A stretch of DNA of 64,000 nucleotides from UBA6168 sp039819485 (GCA_039819485.1 JBCBRY010000006.1:1-64000), one strand, 5' to 3'. Counted from the first letter of the stretch, positions 15,955 through 25,676 are shown. Notes: generated from the letters alone by a model not told the origin. Made by a program: numbers and translations.

Positions 15955-18600
15955 ATGAATCAATTACCTAAAAAAACCATTTTCATTTCACTCTTTATTT
16001 TATTCCTGATCACGACCCTTAGTACAAGTCTGCAGGCAATAATTATCATTCAAAGCCCTTGTGGGTCAACCGATTTGCCGGATGGAAGAGAAGGTACAAC
16101 ATTTGGGAACTACAACGTTCTGCTAACGCTTTGGGACACAGATCTTGAAGTAGAGGTTGCGGCAACAAGCTGGAGTATCAACAACAATGTACCATTCAAC
16201 AACAACACTGGCGGAACTTGGAACATCAACCTTGTCGGTACGGCAGGGGAATTGAGGGGAAGTATTGGTAACTCACCACTTCTTACAAATCCCAGTATAG
16301 AAATCTCAGCTACTTACGCAGGTGGAGCGGCACCGGCCGTACGTACCTTTTTCCTGAACATTTTGCCGGATGAACTTGGCGAACCGGACATGATTCCATG
16401 TGTCCAGGAATTTGCCTTTCTTTTTGACAAATCGGGAAGTATGAACGGACTGACAGATGCTGGTCCTACCAAATGGGCGAGGCTGTTGGAAGTGGCGCAA
16501 GCACAACTAGGTACTTTGTCTTCTATTGATGCCATCGGCCTTGAGGATAGAAAGGTCATAATACTGTTTTCAGGAAATGATGCAGAGTCAACCCAGGAAG
16601 GTAATTTTGGCTCTGATCTGAATATAGCAAACGACAACGGCGACCCGCTTGATGATGCAGAAAGTGTGGAATCAAACTATACTCCCGGAGGCGCAACACC
16701 CTTGGGGGGTGGTATCCTAAGGGCCTTGCTGGACTTTTTCACCCCCGGAAGCCAGCCCTGGATACAAAAAATACTCGTTGTGTTTACAGACGGAATCCAA
16801 AACAAAAACCCGATGGTGGCAGACGATGGGGACGAACTTGTGCTGGTAGCCGGCCGGACTCCTCCAGGGGGCATTATTCCTGAATTTCCTGCTGGGGACT
16901 ACCCGGAAGAACTAGCTTCGCACAACCTGGAAATGTATGCGGTTGGCTTAGGAACAATGCCAGGTGTACATGCGACCCTTTTGGATAACCTAACCAGCAA
17001 TAATTACGAAGATGCCGATGCTGGAAATCTCAACAATATTTTTGAAAATTTTACAGAAGACGCATTGGCTCCATCGGGTTCCCCCCGAATACTGGCTGTC
17101 AGGAGAGGGCAGATTCCTCAACAGAATCAAACGATAGAAGAAGCCTTCGTCGTTCACGACAGTATTTTAAGCCTTTCTTTGAAAATCTTTGCTGTAACTG
17201 ATGAATTCATCGAACCCCAGGTCACCCTCAAAAAAGATGGGGTTACCTTGCAAGTTGATCCTTATTTTCAAAATGACATCATGATCATGTACCACGTTAA
17301 ATTTCCAGGAAGCCCAACCAGCCCCGGAGGTATAAATTCAAAAGGAACATGGTCGCTTGAATTTTCAGATGAAAAACCAATTCGCTATGAAGTTTCTGCC
17401 ATCGTCGATGAAAAGAATATCAAATCGAGAGTCGACTTTAACGGAGTGACGGATTTCTATGCTGGTGATGACCTGCCTGTCAGGGTTCGACTCAGATATA
17501 AGGGAGCGCCTATTGATACTGGTGTAACCGTAATTGCAAGACTGCTGAAACCAGGTGAAGATTTGGGTGACTTAATAGCCAATACTTCCGCTGATACCAG
17601 CACATTTCAACCATCGGAACCACAACTTACTTTAGGGGAGGTCAAATTCGAGACTTTGGGTCAAACTCAATTAATCATTGACCAAATAAGCAAAGTAACA
17701 AGCCCTGACATCACCCTGACTAACGATGGAAACGGTTTTTATTCCGGTACGTTTACAGGAATCAATGTGACTGGGGGTAGCCGGGTGATTGTCGAAATGC
17801 AAGGTACAAATGCGCAAGTGGGGGATTATACCGGTTGGAAAGCCCGGACTGCCGTTTTTGACTTTGCCCGCCCCGATGACATCGATCTACAGGAGCAATT
17901 GATCGACCTTGGCGTCAACCAGGAGGGAGAACGCATCTATCGGTTAGAATTGACTCCCGTCAATCGTTTCAACAAGAAATTAGGTCCGGCACAGGAAAGC
18001 AGAATTAGGGTGACGCCCGACAATGATCTTGCAGAAGTTGGGCCGCTGCAAGACCACCTTGATGGTACCTATTCTACCATTATTACTGTTCCGGATGGTG
18101 AAAATTTCAACGCTTCTGTTTATGTGATTGATTTCAAAAATCCAGTGGGTGATATCAAAGGAGGCGACCAGATGGGTCGAGTTGCATTCAGCCTGCATCT
18201 CGGTGGTACTCTTCCTTTCGACAGTCTCGACAATCTCTTCAATCCTTCCTTCATGGCTGAAGTCGATCTGACCTATCGAATCAACCAGAACTTTACGGCA
18301 GAACTGGTCGGTGGTTACTATGGCTTCGATCCGGACCACTATATTTTAGGGGGTAGTTTATTTGGAGTATACCGATTTAATCTTGGAGGTGTGTGGGGCA
18401 CCAATTTAGGGCTTGGGCCAGGAGTTTTTAAACCCAAAAACGAAGACCTGGAATGGGGTGCTGGATTGAAGGGTGGCATTTCCGGAATTCTCAACAATAA
18501 TTGGGAGCTTGGACTACAGGCGACTTACTATACTTATGCATTGCCGGATCTGGATTACCGGTTCGGGACTGGATCATTGTATCTTAAATATTTCTTTTAG
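15955..18600 (+). CDS. Secreted VWA-domain protein with outer-membrane barrel-like C-terminus
   Basis: An 881-aa protein starting at ATG 15955, which opens a signal peptide (ISLFILFLITTLSTSLQA); the 15907 start adds an unsuitable leader. After an Ig-like region comes a von Willebrand factor A domain with MIDAS motif FDKSGSMNG (Asp158, Ser160, Ser162) and VVFTDG. A long beta-sandwich region follows, and the last ~170 residues (VDLTYRINQNFTAELVGGYY..., final aromatic LYLKYFF) look like an outer-membrane beta-barrel ending with the typical terminal phenylalanine. The architecture suggests a surface adhesin or metal-dependent binding protein anchored by its own barrel. It follows the PKD lipoprotein by 137 bp. 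Confidence 0.65.
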   Translation: MNQLPKKTIFISLFILFLITTLSTSLQAIIIIQSPCGSTDLPDGREGTTFGNYNVLLTLWDTDLEVEVAATSWSINNNVPFNNNTGGTWNINLVGTAGELRGSIGNSPLLTNPSIEISATYAGGAAPAVRTFFLNILPDELGEPDMIPCVQEFAFLFDKSGSMNGLTDAGPTKWARLLEVAQAQLGTLSSIDAIGLEDRKVIILFSGNDAESTQEGNFGSDLNIANDNGDPLDDAESVESNYTPGGATPLGGGILRALLDFFTPGSQPWIQKILVVFTDGIQNKNPMVADDGDELVLVAGRTPPGGIIPEFPAGDYPEELASHNLEMYAVGLGTMPGVHATLLDNLTSNNYEDADAGNLNNIFENFTEDALAPSGSPRILAVRRGQIPQQNQTIEEAFVVHDSILSLSLKIFAVTDEFIEPQVTLKKDGVTLQVDPYFQNDIMIMYHVKFPGSPTSPGGINSKGTWSLEFSDEKPIRYEVSAIVDEKNIKSRVDFNGVTDFYAGDDLPVRVRLRYKGAPIDTGVTVIARLLKPGEDLGDLIANTSADTSTFQPSEPQLTLGEVKFETLGQTQLIIDQISKVTSPDITLTNDGNGFYSGTFTGINVTGGSRVIVEMQGTNAQVGDYTGWKARTAVFDFARPDDIDLQEQLIDLGVNQEGERIYRLELTPVNRFNKKLGPAQESRIRVTPDNDLAEVGPLQDHLDGTYSTIITVPDGENFNASVYVIDFKNPVGDIKGGDQMGRVAFSLHLGGTLPFDSLDNLFNPSFMAEVDLTYRINQNFTAELVGGYYGFDPDHYILGGSLFGVYRFNLGGVWGTNLGLGPGVFKPKNEDLEWGAGLKGGISGILNNNWELGLQATYYTYALPDLDYRFGTGSLYLKYFF

Positions 18601-18759
18601 TGCAATTTTTTTTGAGATGTGTCTCAGTTCACACTCAGGAAATCAACCAACGAAAATACTTAACATGCAGTGTTGTTAATAATTCAGTCTCAATAAATCT
18701 TATATGAAATTTTTTAAAATTATCATCCAAACACTTGGCAGTCAGATTTTTATAAAATA

Positions 18760-18781
18760 GAGGTTCGATTCCTCCCGAAGC
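18760..18781 (+). other. tRNA 3'-end-like fragment (T-arm and acceptor remnant)
   Basis: GAGGTTCGATTCCTC contains a canonical T-loop (TTCGATT) with a four- to five-pair stem, followed by CGAAGCTA. No complete tRNA is found upstream, so this looks like a truncated tRNA 3' end of the kind left at integration sites. A chance match cannot be excluded. Confidence 0.35.
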
Positions 18782-18791
18782 TACAAACTAT

Positions 18792-18822
18792 AAACCCTGC
18801 CAGTTAAAATCTGGCAGGGTTT
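18792..18822. terminator. Strong bidirectional terminator
   Basis: A perfect 12-bp stem, AAACCCTGCCAG (18792-18803) and CTGGCAGGGTTT (18811-18822), with a 7-nt loop TTAAAAT and A/T-rich flanks on both sides. It lies between the rightward VWA gene and the leftward endonuclease gene. Confidence 0.85.
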
Positions 18823-18894
18823 ATTATTAAACAACAATTTCAACAATGATTTTCACCACATTTTCCTGCAATTCTTGAGCAAGAAATCAGCACT

Positions 18895-19941
18895 TTATGG
18901 GTTGGCAACTTCCTTGATGAGAAACAAGTAAACGGGAAAATGATCACTGTATCCAGCGATGTAATTATCAAAATCGAATGTCCTGTATGGATATCCTTTG
19001 AACCTTCCTGTTTTCTGCACCAAATAGGGTTTGTTAAACACAACCGCTTTGTGAAACCGAAAACCGCTTTGTCTTTTCCTTAACAGGGAAGAGGAGACGA
19101 TCACCTGATCAAATAAACTCCAGGCATCCCTCCAGGCTGTAGTTCCATAACCTTTCTTAAAATATTGGTGCATTGGATTATAAAAATCACCGGTCCGGAC
19201 ATCTTTCTTTTTATACTTACTTGCCAGCACATCCTTGACAGAAGGACTGATTGGGTCATCATTTAAATCTCCCATAACGATGATTTTCACGTCTCGGTCA
19301 ATAGTTCGCAAAGAATCTTTTACTTGCTTTACAAGCAGAGCAGCTGCATTCCTACCTGGCCTGGAACGCTTCTCTCCCCCACTCCGCGATGGCCAGTGGT
19401 TGACGAGTACGTGGAGTGGCTCTCCGTCCAGTTCGCCTTCAACGTGCAGGATATCACGAGTAAAGTTCCTCTCACCATCATCGTCAAAAATTAGAAGCGG
19501 GATAGGCGTACTTTTGGAGACTTTGAAATATTTAGGCTGGTAGATCAATGCAACATCAATTCCTCTCTCGTCAGGTGAATCGTAATGCACAATTTGATAG
19601 TTCCGATCGGCGACTGCAGGTTGTATCACAAAATCCTCCAGTACTTTTCGGTTTTCTATTTCACAAATTCCCAGTATGGCCATGCCATCAGGAGTCAGCT
19701 CAGTACCCATTTCAGAAACAACCCTCGCAAGGTTTTTCAACTTTTCCTGATAAACTTTTTCCGACCAGTTACGGCGGCCATCAGGTGTAAACTCTTCATC
19801 CCTTTTAGCAGGATCGTCAACTGTATCGAATAAATTCTCAAAATTGTAAAAGCCTACTCCTGCAACCATGTACTGGTTTTCCTGGGCGCTTACAGTAGAT
19901 AAAATGATAAAGAAAAAAAGAAAAAGAAAGGAATTTTTCAT
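18895..19941 (-). CDS. Secreted endonuclease/exonuclease/phosphatase family protein
   Basis: A 348-aa protein of the DNase I-like fold. The chosen start, 19941, opens a signal peptide (NSFLFLFFFIILSTVSAQ). Family motifs run in order: FYNFENLFD (metal-binding Asn/Glu region), ILGICEIEN (catalytic Glu), HYDSPDERGIDVALIY, VNHWPSR (His), VMGDLNDDP (Asp/Asn pair) and YSDHFPVYLFL (final Asp-His). All catalytic positions appear intact. It is divergent from the TonB receptor/DUF5689 pair that begins 372 bp away, suggesting extracellular nucleic acid or phosphoester breakdown linked to import. Confidence 0.85.
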   Translation of the reverse strand: MKNSFLFLFFFIILSTVSAQENQYMVAGVGFYNFENLFDTVDDPAKRDEEFTPDGRRNWSEKVYQEKLKNLARVVSEMGTELTPDGMAILGICEIENRKVLEDFVIQPAVADRNYQIVHYDSPDERGIDVALIYQPKYFKVSKSTPIPLLIFDDDGERNFTRDILHVEGELDGEPLHVLVNHWPSRSGGEKRSRPGRNAAALLVKQVKDSLRTIDRDVKIIVMGDLNDDPISPSVKDVLASKYKKKDVRTGDFYNPMHQYFKKGYGTTAWRDAWSLFDQVIVSSSLLRKRQSGFRFHKAVVFNKPYLVQKTGRFKGYPYRTFDFDNYIAGYSDHFPVYLFLIKEVANP

Positions 19942-20313
19942 GTTGTTCGTAAAATTCAAATTGCTCAAAGTGGATTCGGTTGCAAATCTAATTTATTTGT
20001 TTGATTGGCATCCTTCAGCAAGAGAAAGTGAACGTTAATTTTTCACATAACTACCGCTTGAATACTGCACAAAACGGGTTAAAGAAATTTTAAATAAATT
20101 GATGACGAAATTATGGAAAGCTATTCCAATACAATTCTTTAGTTTAATTTTGCACCCTCAAATCTGAATCATTGAACCTGCCCACAACATTCACAATACC
20201 CGTCCATCTAACGACATTTCTTACTGGCCAAGGTTAACTCCTCTTTAATTTGTTCTCTGATAAAGAATTGAATTGGACAAACCGTCTAACTTTGTACTTA
20301 CAAAACTAATTGT
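19942..20313. promoter_or_regulatory. Divergent regulatory region with candidate Bacteroidota promoters
   Basis: A 372-bp gap between divergent genes. TAACTTTG at 20287-20294 matches the Bacteroidota -7 consensus TAnnTTTG, with a TTG at 20268-20270 in roughly the -33 position (16 bp between), 20 bp before the TonB receptor start. A second match, TAATTTTG, lies at 20145-20152. No RNA gene is evident. Confidence 0.45.
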
Positions 20314-23076
20314 ATGAAAAAATTTTTTGTTACCCTTATTTTACTTCTGTCAACCTGTTTCTTTGTCATTGGTCAAGATGTAACGATTAGTGGCATTCTA
20401 CAGGCGGCCGACCTTACCCCATTGCCGGGCATCAGGGTAATTGCAATGAACCAGGAAACCACAACGGATGAAAGTGGTTTTTTCCGTTTGACCTTCCCCC
20501 CATCCGATGACCCAATCAGCGTTTCGTTTATCGATCAGGAAGGGGTTGAAATCAAAAGGTCAGTAAAAACCAAAGATCTTTCGCAGGTCAGTTTAGGTGT
20601 TGTCTACTTCTCCGAACAAACAGAAAAACCTGAAAATGAAGGCCCCTTTGTTCCCTCAACAATTGACCTTATTACAGGTGAGGACAGAATACCGATCATT
20701 ACCCTTTCTGGTGGGGATGAAGAGAGTGAGCTGGGTCCACAAAATGTTTCCGGTATTCTTTCTGCTTCACGTGATCCGTTCATTTCGGCTGCGGCGTTTA
20801 ACTTGAGCACGGGTGGATTTGACATCCGTGGCTTCAGAAATGAAACGGTTGCCCTTTTTAATGGTATGCCTTTCAACAATATTGAAAACCGATCCATTTA
20901 CTGGAGCAGTTGGGGTGGGTTGAACGATGTTACCCGCAACCGGGAATCAGCCATCGACCTGAGCGCCAATTCACATACATTCGGAGGTATCGGAGGATTT
21001 ACAGCCTTTGATACAAGGGCATCGAAACAACGCCCTGGAAAACGTATTTCCTATATGTACGCCAACCGGGCCTATTCCGGTCGTTTGATGGGGACCTGGT
21101 CCACTGGCATGATGGATAATGGATGGGCCTTTACTGTCTCTGGCTCCAGGCGCTGGGCGGAAGAAGGCTACGTGCCCGGCACATTTTATAATCTTTATTC
21201 AGGATTTGTTTCTGTCGACCGGAAAGTCAACGATAAACATTTGCTGAACCTGACTGCACTTGATGTAATTGGCACCAGAGGATCACAGGGATCTTCCATA
21301 CAGCAAATCAATGACCTGGTAGGTACAAACTTTTACAATCCAAACTGGGGCTATCAAAATGGAGAAAAACGAAATTCCCGAGTTATAAAAACCAGCCAAC
21401 CAATAGTCGTCCTACGCCATGACTGGAAAATCAATGACCGCTCCTCTTTGATGACATCCATTGGCCATCAGTTTGGCCGATACGGCCGGACCGGGCTGGA
21501 TTGGTACAACGCACCGGACCCACGCCCTGATTATTACAGAAAGCTCCCGCTGTTCTTTTCGCTGGAAAATCAGGAAATCGCAGATGAAGTCGCCGAAATA
21601 TATCGCAACGACCCAAGTCTTCTGCAGGTTCAATGGGATGATATCTATTTCGGAAACATCAACAATGGCATTCAATTCGAAGATACACCAGGCAACTGGT
21701 CCCAGGTAATCCTTTCGGAACAACGATCTGACACCTGGCGTCTTAATGGCACCAGTACTTATGAAAGTATTGTCGACGACCATGTTACCATAAACGGCGG
21801 TCTGGTTTTTCAAAGAGAAAAAGTTCACTACTTTAAAACGGTCGACGACCTGTTAGGAGGAGATTATTACGTAAACTTAAACCGGTTTGCCCCAGCTCCC
21901 GGACTTGAATCATTTGATTTGAACAACCCTGATCCTGTCGTCAGGGAAGGTGATATTCATGGCTGGGACTATGACATAAACGGCCAGTTAATATCGACTT
22001 GGCTGCAAGGGCAGTTTTCGTACAACAAGGTTGATTTCTTCGTAGCGGGTAATTTGACTTCCACTGAATTTTGGAGAGAAGGTTACACCCGTTCAGCTAT
22101 TTTCCCGGACAATTCTTTTGGGAAATCGGAAAAACAAACCTTTGCAAATTATGGAGCAAAAGCAGGCATTACTTATAAAATAGATGGCCGCAATTATATT
22201 TACTCAAACGGAGCCGCCCTTAACCGTGCCCCGGACCCAAGAATAGCTTACGCATCACCCAGAAACAGGGATCAACTCATTCCTGGGCTGACCGACCAAA
22301 AGGTTTATTCTTTTGAAATTGGCTATCAGCACCGGTCGCCCGGACTTAAAGCAAGGGCTACCTATTTTCATACGAAAATCGATGATGGCCTAAAATTGAA
22401 CCGTTTCTTCCTGCCCGGGGACATTACTAATTTCGGCACCTATATTTTAAGTGGTCTGGACGAAAGACATGCCGGATTTGAATTGGCAATGCAGGTAAAA
22501 CTGACCCCTACCCTCACGGCAAATGCCGCTGCCAATATTAGTGAAAATATCTACACATCCCGCCCAAGAGGTTTTTTCATCATCGACGATGATGGGCAAA
22601 TCAGGGATCGTGGACTGATTTACATCAAAAACTTTTACGTGCCCAGTACTCCGCAAACTGCGCTTAGTGGCGGGTTAGACTACCGTTCGCCCAAGTTTTG
22701 GTCGTTGAGCGTAACCGTCAATTATTTTAATCACAACTACATTGATTTTAGTCCGGAAAGGCGGACCGCCGACGCAGTGTTTGGCCTAGAACAGGATTCC
22801 GAATTTTACAATGATGTCGTCAATCAAGAAGCCATACCAAGTGCCTTTACGGTCGATTTGTTTGGCTATAAGAGCTGGCGGATCAAATACGACATGTTCT
22901 TTTCCATGACTCTTGGTGTGACCAACTTGCTGAACGCTGAGGTCATCCAGGGTGGATTTGAGCAGCTTCGTTTTGAACAGGCCGATGTACAAGCAACTGG
23001 CATCAATGTCTTCCCACCCAGGTATTTCTATGCTTATGGAACCAATTTCTTTTTAATGGGTGCTTTGCGTTTCTAA
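20314..23076 (+). CDS. TonB-dependent outer-membrane receptor
   Basis: A 920-aa outer-membrane transporter. It has a signal peptide (FVTLILLLSTCFFVIGQ), an N-terminal CarboxypepD_reg-like domain (about 24-100; GILQAADLTPLPGIRVI), a plug domain (about 120-230; ISAAAFNLSTGGFDIRGF) and a 22-strand-type barrel to the C-terminus, which ends with a strand closing in Phe (NFFLMGALRF). Energy comes from TonB/ExbB/ExbD, with no substrate-specific signature visible. The gene is followed 60 bp later by a DUF5689 lipoprotein and lies divergent to a secreted nuclease, so a product of DNA or phosphoester degradation is a reasonable ligand guess (inference). Confidence 0.88.
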   Translation: MKKFFVTLILLLSTCFFVIGQDVTISGILQAADLTPLPGIRVIAMNQETTTDESGFFRLTFPPSDDPISVSFIDQEGVEIKRSVKTKDLSQVSLGVVYFSEQTEKPENEGPFVPSTIDLITGEDRIPIITLSGGDEESELGPQNVSGILSASRDPFISAAAFNLSTGGFDIRGFRNETVALFNGMPFNNIENRSIYWSSWGGLNDVTRNRESAIDLSANSHTFGGIGGFTAFDTRASKQRPGKRISYMYANRAYSGRLMGTWSTGMMDNGWAFTVSGSRRWAEEGYVPGTFYNLYSGFVSVDRKVNDKHLLNLTALDVIGTRGSQGSSIQQINDLVGTNFYNPNWGYQNGEKRNSRVIKTSQPIVVLRHDWKINDRSSLMTSIGHQFGRYGRTGLDWYNAPDPRPDYYRKLPLFFSLENQEIADEVAEIYRNDPSLLQVQWDDIYFGNINNGIQFEDTPGNWSQVILSEQRSDTWRLNGTSTYESIVDDHVTINGGLVFQREKVHYFKTVDDLLGGDYYVNLNRFAPAPGLESFDLNNPDPVVREGDIHGWDYDINGQLISTWLQGQFSYNKVDFFVAGNLTSTEFWREGYTRSAIFPDNSFGKSEKQTFANYGAKAGITYKIDGRNYIYSNGAALNRAPDPRIAYASPRNRDQLIPGLTDQKVYSFEIGYQHRSPGLKARATYFHTKIDDGLKLNRFFLPGDITNFGTYILSGLDERHAGFELAMQVKLTPTLTANAAANISENIYTSRPRGFFIIDDDGQIRDRGLIYIKNFYVPSTPQTALSGGLDYRSPKFWSLSVTVNYFNHNYIDFSPERRTADAVFGLEQDSEFYNDVVNQEAIPSAFTVDLFGYKSWRIKYDMFFSMTLGVTNLLNAEVIQGGFEQLRFEQADVQATGINVFPPRYFYAYGTNFFLMGALRF

Positions 23077-23136
23077 TAAAAATAATCTTAAAACCTTAAT
23101 TTTCAATAAAAAAAATTCAATCATAAATAACTGAAA

Positions 23137-24450
23137 ATGAAAAATTTAATTCAATTTTTTCTCTTCATCTCTATAATCACTCTGTCGTTCAATGCTTGTA
23201 TAGAAGAAGACTTTGATCGACCACCTACGGAAGGAACAGATCCTGGATTGACTGTAACCACCACTATTCAAGAATTAAAGGATATGCACACCTCCGGCCA
23301 GTACACCCAGATTACTGAAGATTTGATCATCAGGGGTGTAGTGATTGCTGATGATGCTTCTGGCAATTGGTTCCGTTCATTTGTTTTGGCAGATGAAACT
23401 GGTGGCATCACCGTGCTGATTGATATTGCGGAGTCATATGTACTTTATCCACGTGGTCGAGAGGTTTATGTTAGATTGAATGGGTTGGTGATTGGAGATT
23501 ATAACGAATTGATTCAAATTGGTGGCTACATTGCCTCAGATGGATCCTTAGGAGAAATTGTGGATGTTACTGACCACCTTGTCAGAAGCGTTGGCCGGGG
23601 AGAGCCTGTACCGACTGTTAAAACCATTTCCACGCTATCCTATGATGATGTTGGAACGTTGATTCAACTCGATGATGTGATATTCCTGGATACCGGAGGA
23701 ACTTATGCCGATGCGATCAATCAAAATGCCATGAACATTGATCTGTCCGATTGCCTTGAAAATACCGTTTTGGTGCGTACCAGTGGTTTCGCTGATTTTG
23801 CGAATGACCCGGTAGCAACTGGTGGAGGTACTTTTATTGGTGTATTAAGCCGATTCAGAGATGACCTGCAATTCCTTATCAGAGATTTGAATGATGTTCA
23901 AATGGATGAAGTACGGTGTGGCAACTTTGATCCTTGTGAGGGTATTTCCTTATTGACTGTTGATGAAATTGATGAAGATTTTCAAAATGGCTCTGACGGG
24001 ACAAACCTGATCATTGATGGCTGGACCAATTTTGCCGTAAAAGGAAGCAGGTTATGGCGTTTTGAAGAGTTCGGTGGTGATGTTTTTGCTCAGGCTACCG
24101 CTTTTCAGGACAATGCACCTGAAATGGAAACCTGGTTGGTGACACCGGGCATTGAGGCAACTGACGGTACCGAACTTTCATTCGAATCGGCCCAGGCATT
24201 TTGGGATCACGACGGAATGACCGTTTGGGTTTCTACCGATTTTGTGTGCGACCCAACCAAAGCAGTTTGGCAACCAGTCAATTGTACTTTGGCTGGTCAA
24301 AGTACACCCAACTACGATTGGGTATTCTCCGGGGATATTGACCTGTCGGGCTATGCTGGCAAAACTATCGTCATCGGTTTCAAATACGTAGGAGTAGGCG
24401 GGAACCTGGACACTTCTTACCGCATCAATAACTTGACACTGGTGAATTAA
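23137..24450 (+). CDS. DUF5689 lipoprotein with choice-of-anchor-J-like C-terminus
   Basis: A 437-aa surface lipoprotein. The signal ends in lipobox FNAC (ISIITLSFNAC). The N-terminal DUF5689 part (about 35-270) is OB-fold-like, with IRGVVIADDASGNWFRSFVLAD and VYVRLNGLVIGDYNELIQIGG. The C-terminal ~170 residues (EDFQNGSDG, METWLVTPGI, YAGKTIVIGFKYVG) resemble the cleaved-adhesin/choice-of-anchor-J beta-sandwich, often carbohydrate-binding. Probably the surface partner of the TonB receptor, with which it forms an operon ending at a strong terminator. Confidence 0.8.
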   Translation: MKNLIQFFLFISIITLSFNACIEEDFDRPPTEGTDPGLTVTTTIQELKDMHTSGQYTQITEDLIIRGVVIADDASGNWFRSFVLADETGGITVLIDIAESYVLYPRGREVYVRLNGLVIGDYNELIQIGGYIASDGSLGEIVDVTDHLVRSVGRGEPVPTVKTISTLSYDDVGTLIQLDDVIFLDTGGTYADAINQNAMNIDLSDCLENTVLVRTSGFADFANDPVATGGGTFIGVLSRFRDDLQFLIRDLNDVQMDEVRCGNFDPCEGISLLTVDEIDEDFQNGSDGTNLIIDGWTNFAVKGSRLWRFEEFGGDVFAQATAFQDNAPEMETWLVTPGIEATDGTELSFESAQAFWDHDGMTVWVSTDFVCDPTKAVWQPVNCTLAGQSTPNYDWVFSGDIDLSGYAGKTIVIGFKYVGVGGNLDTSYRINNLTLVN

Positions 24451-24460
24451 TATTTATTTA

Positions 24461-24508
24461 CCGGCAAAAAAAGGGGGCCAACTTTCGTTGGCCCCCTTTT
24501 TTTGCCGG
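24461..24508. terminator. Very long perfect bidirectional terminator
   Basis: A 22-bp perfect stem, starting CCGGCAAAAAAAGGGGG at 24461 and ending at 24482, with loop TTTC and a complementary arm at 24487-24508. It carries A7 and T7 tracts so that it works for both convergent genes. Confidence 0.92.
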
Positions 24509-24518
24509 AAGTGATTTT

Positions 24519-25538
24519 TTATCCACCATCTTTTGGTGGTTCATAAGGCATTTTCTTTTTCGATAAAATGCGGCGGTAGCGTTCCGGGTGCAGGCGAATA
24601 TCCTCTAAAAGCAAATCGAGGTTCTTCACTGATTCCTGCATGCTGGCCGCAAATTGCTTATCATGCAAAAGCATTGCCACAGCTCCCTCTCCATTCTCAT
24701 TTAAGCTTTTCAAAAGTGTCCCTAAATCACTGATCGCCTTATCTGAAGAGGCCAGCGTAGTCTGCAGTTGTTTCATAGTCTTCTGCACATCGGCGCTCAA
24801 TTCAGCCATATTGATGGCTTCCAAATCCTTGCTCAACTTTTCAGCGTTTGCCAGAATTTCATTTATTTTTTCATTGTTATCATTCAAATTGGCGGTAATG
24901 GATTCTACATTTTTTAGTGACCCCTCGATTGAGGAAGAAGACTTGCCCATCAACCGGTCGATTCTGCCAGTGGTCGAATTCAAATTTGCGAGAATAGCCT
25001 TTACATCCGAGACACTTTTCTGTAACTCGTCACTTTCAGAAATCCTCCTGTTCAAGCTATCGAGAACGACATTCAACCCTTTGCTCACCACTGTCATATA
25101 TTCACTCAATTCGTCAGGACTGGTAAATGAGCCGATCAAGCTCTTGGTCACGCCAACGATGTAGTCACCGTCTTGCGCACAATCAGCACCACTGCAATTG
25201 CCCGCATACTTTAAATGTATTTCCGAGCCGCCCATGAGGCTTGCGCTGACCAATTCTGCACGGGTATCTTTAGGTATCCTGACGCCGTCGTCGAGGTTCA
25301 GTGTGACTTTGATCTTATTGAGATCTTCCGCTTCCTGGGCGAATCCGGAAACCAGTCCAACCTGTAACCCATTGATAATGACCGGAGTAGAAATGCGAAG
25401 GCCGGTAACATTATTATAAACGGCATACAAAACTGTTTTTTTAGCCAAAACATTGAACCCTCTTAGGTACTGATAGCCCCACAATGCAAGAGCGATCGTA
25501 ACGAGGGCAAACAAGCCTATCTTAGTTTCTTTGCGCAT
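24519..25538 (-). CDS. MlaD/MCE-family protein
   Basis: A 339-aa protein with one N-terminal membrane helix (GLFALVTIALALWGYQYL), an MCE domain (about 35-120; YNNVTGLRISTPVIINGLQVGLVSGF) and a long C-terminal helical region (140-320) rich in LNDNNEKINEIL-type heptads. MCE proteins form hexameric periplasmic rings that move phospholipids between membranes with an ABC transporter (Mla system). No ATPase or permease gene is adjacent. The order MCE, amidase, divergent LptD is familiar in Bacteroidota envelope clusters. Confidence 0.85.
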   Translation of the reverse strand: MRKETKIGLFALVTIALALWGYQYLRGFNVLAKKTVLYAVYNNVTGLRISTPVIINGLQVGLVSGFAQEAEDLNKIKVTLNLDDGVRIPKDTRAELVSASLMGGSEIHLKYAGNCSGADCAQDGDYIVGVTKSLIGSFTSPDELSEYMTVVSKGLNVVLDSLNRRISESDELQKSVSDVKAILANLNSTTGRIDRLMGKSSSSIEGSLKNVESITANLNDNNEKINEILANAEKLSKDLEAINMAELSADVQKTMKQLQTTLASSDKAISDLGTLLKSLNENGEGAVAMLLHDKQFAASMQESVKNLDLLLEDIRLHPERYRRILSKKKMPYEPPKDGG

Positions 25539-25614
25539 GTTTTTATTTTTTCAAGATTTGAATCACCGTGACAAAAATTACCAGAGTGATTTAAGGGCGA
25601 AGTTTTAAATAAAT

Positions 25615-25676
25615 TTCAGAGGGAGAAGCGTTTTTCGAATTTTTAATAAAGATCAAAAAACGTTTCTCCCTCTGAA
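25615..25676. repeat. Long intergenic hairpin
   Basis: Arms TTCAGAGGGAGAAGCGTTTTT (25615-25635) and its near-perfect complement (25656-25676) are separated by about 20 bp. It lies between the leftward amidase gene and the MCE gene, so it may attenuate read-through. No T tract follows on the minus strand. Confidence 0.6.

Noticed and set aside
14150..18600. PKD lipoprotein and VWA protein as core parts of a defence system
   Set aside because: Both look like ordinary Bacteroidota surface proteins; only proximity links them to the CRISPR/EAD genes.
18700..18785. Complete tRNA gene
   Set aside because: Only a T-arm and a partial acceptor are visible; no D-arm or anticodon arm can be folded upstream.
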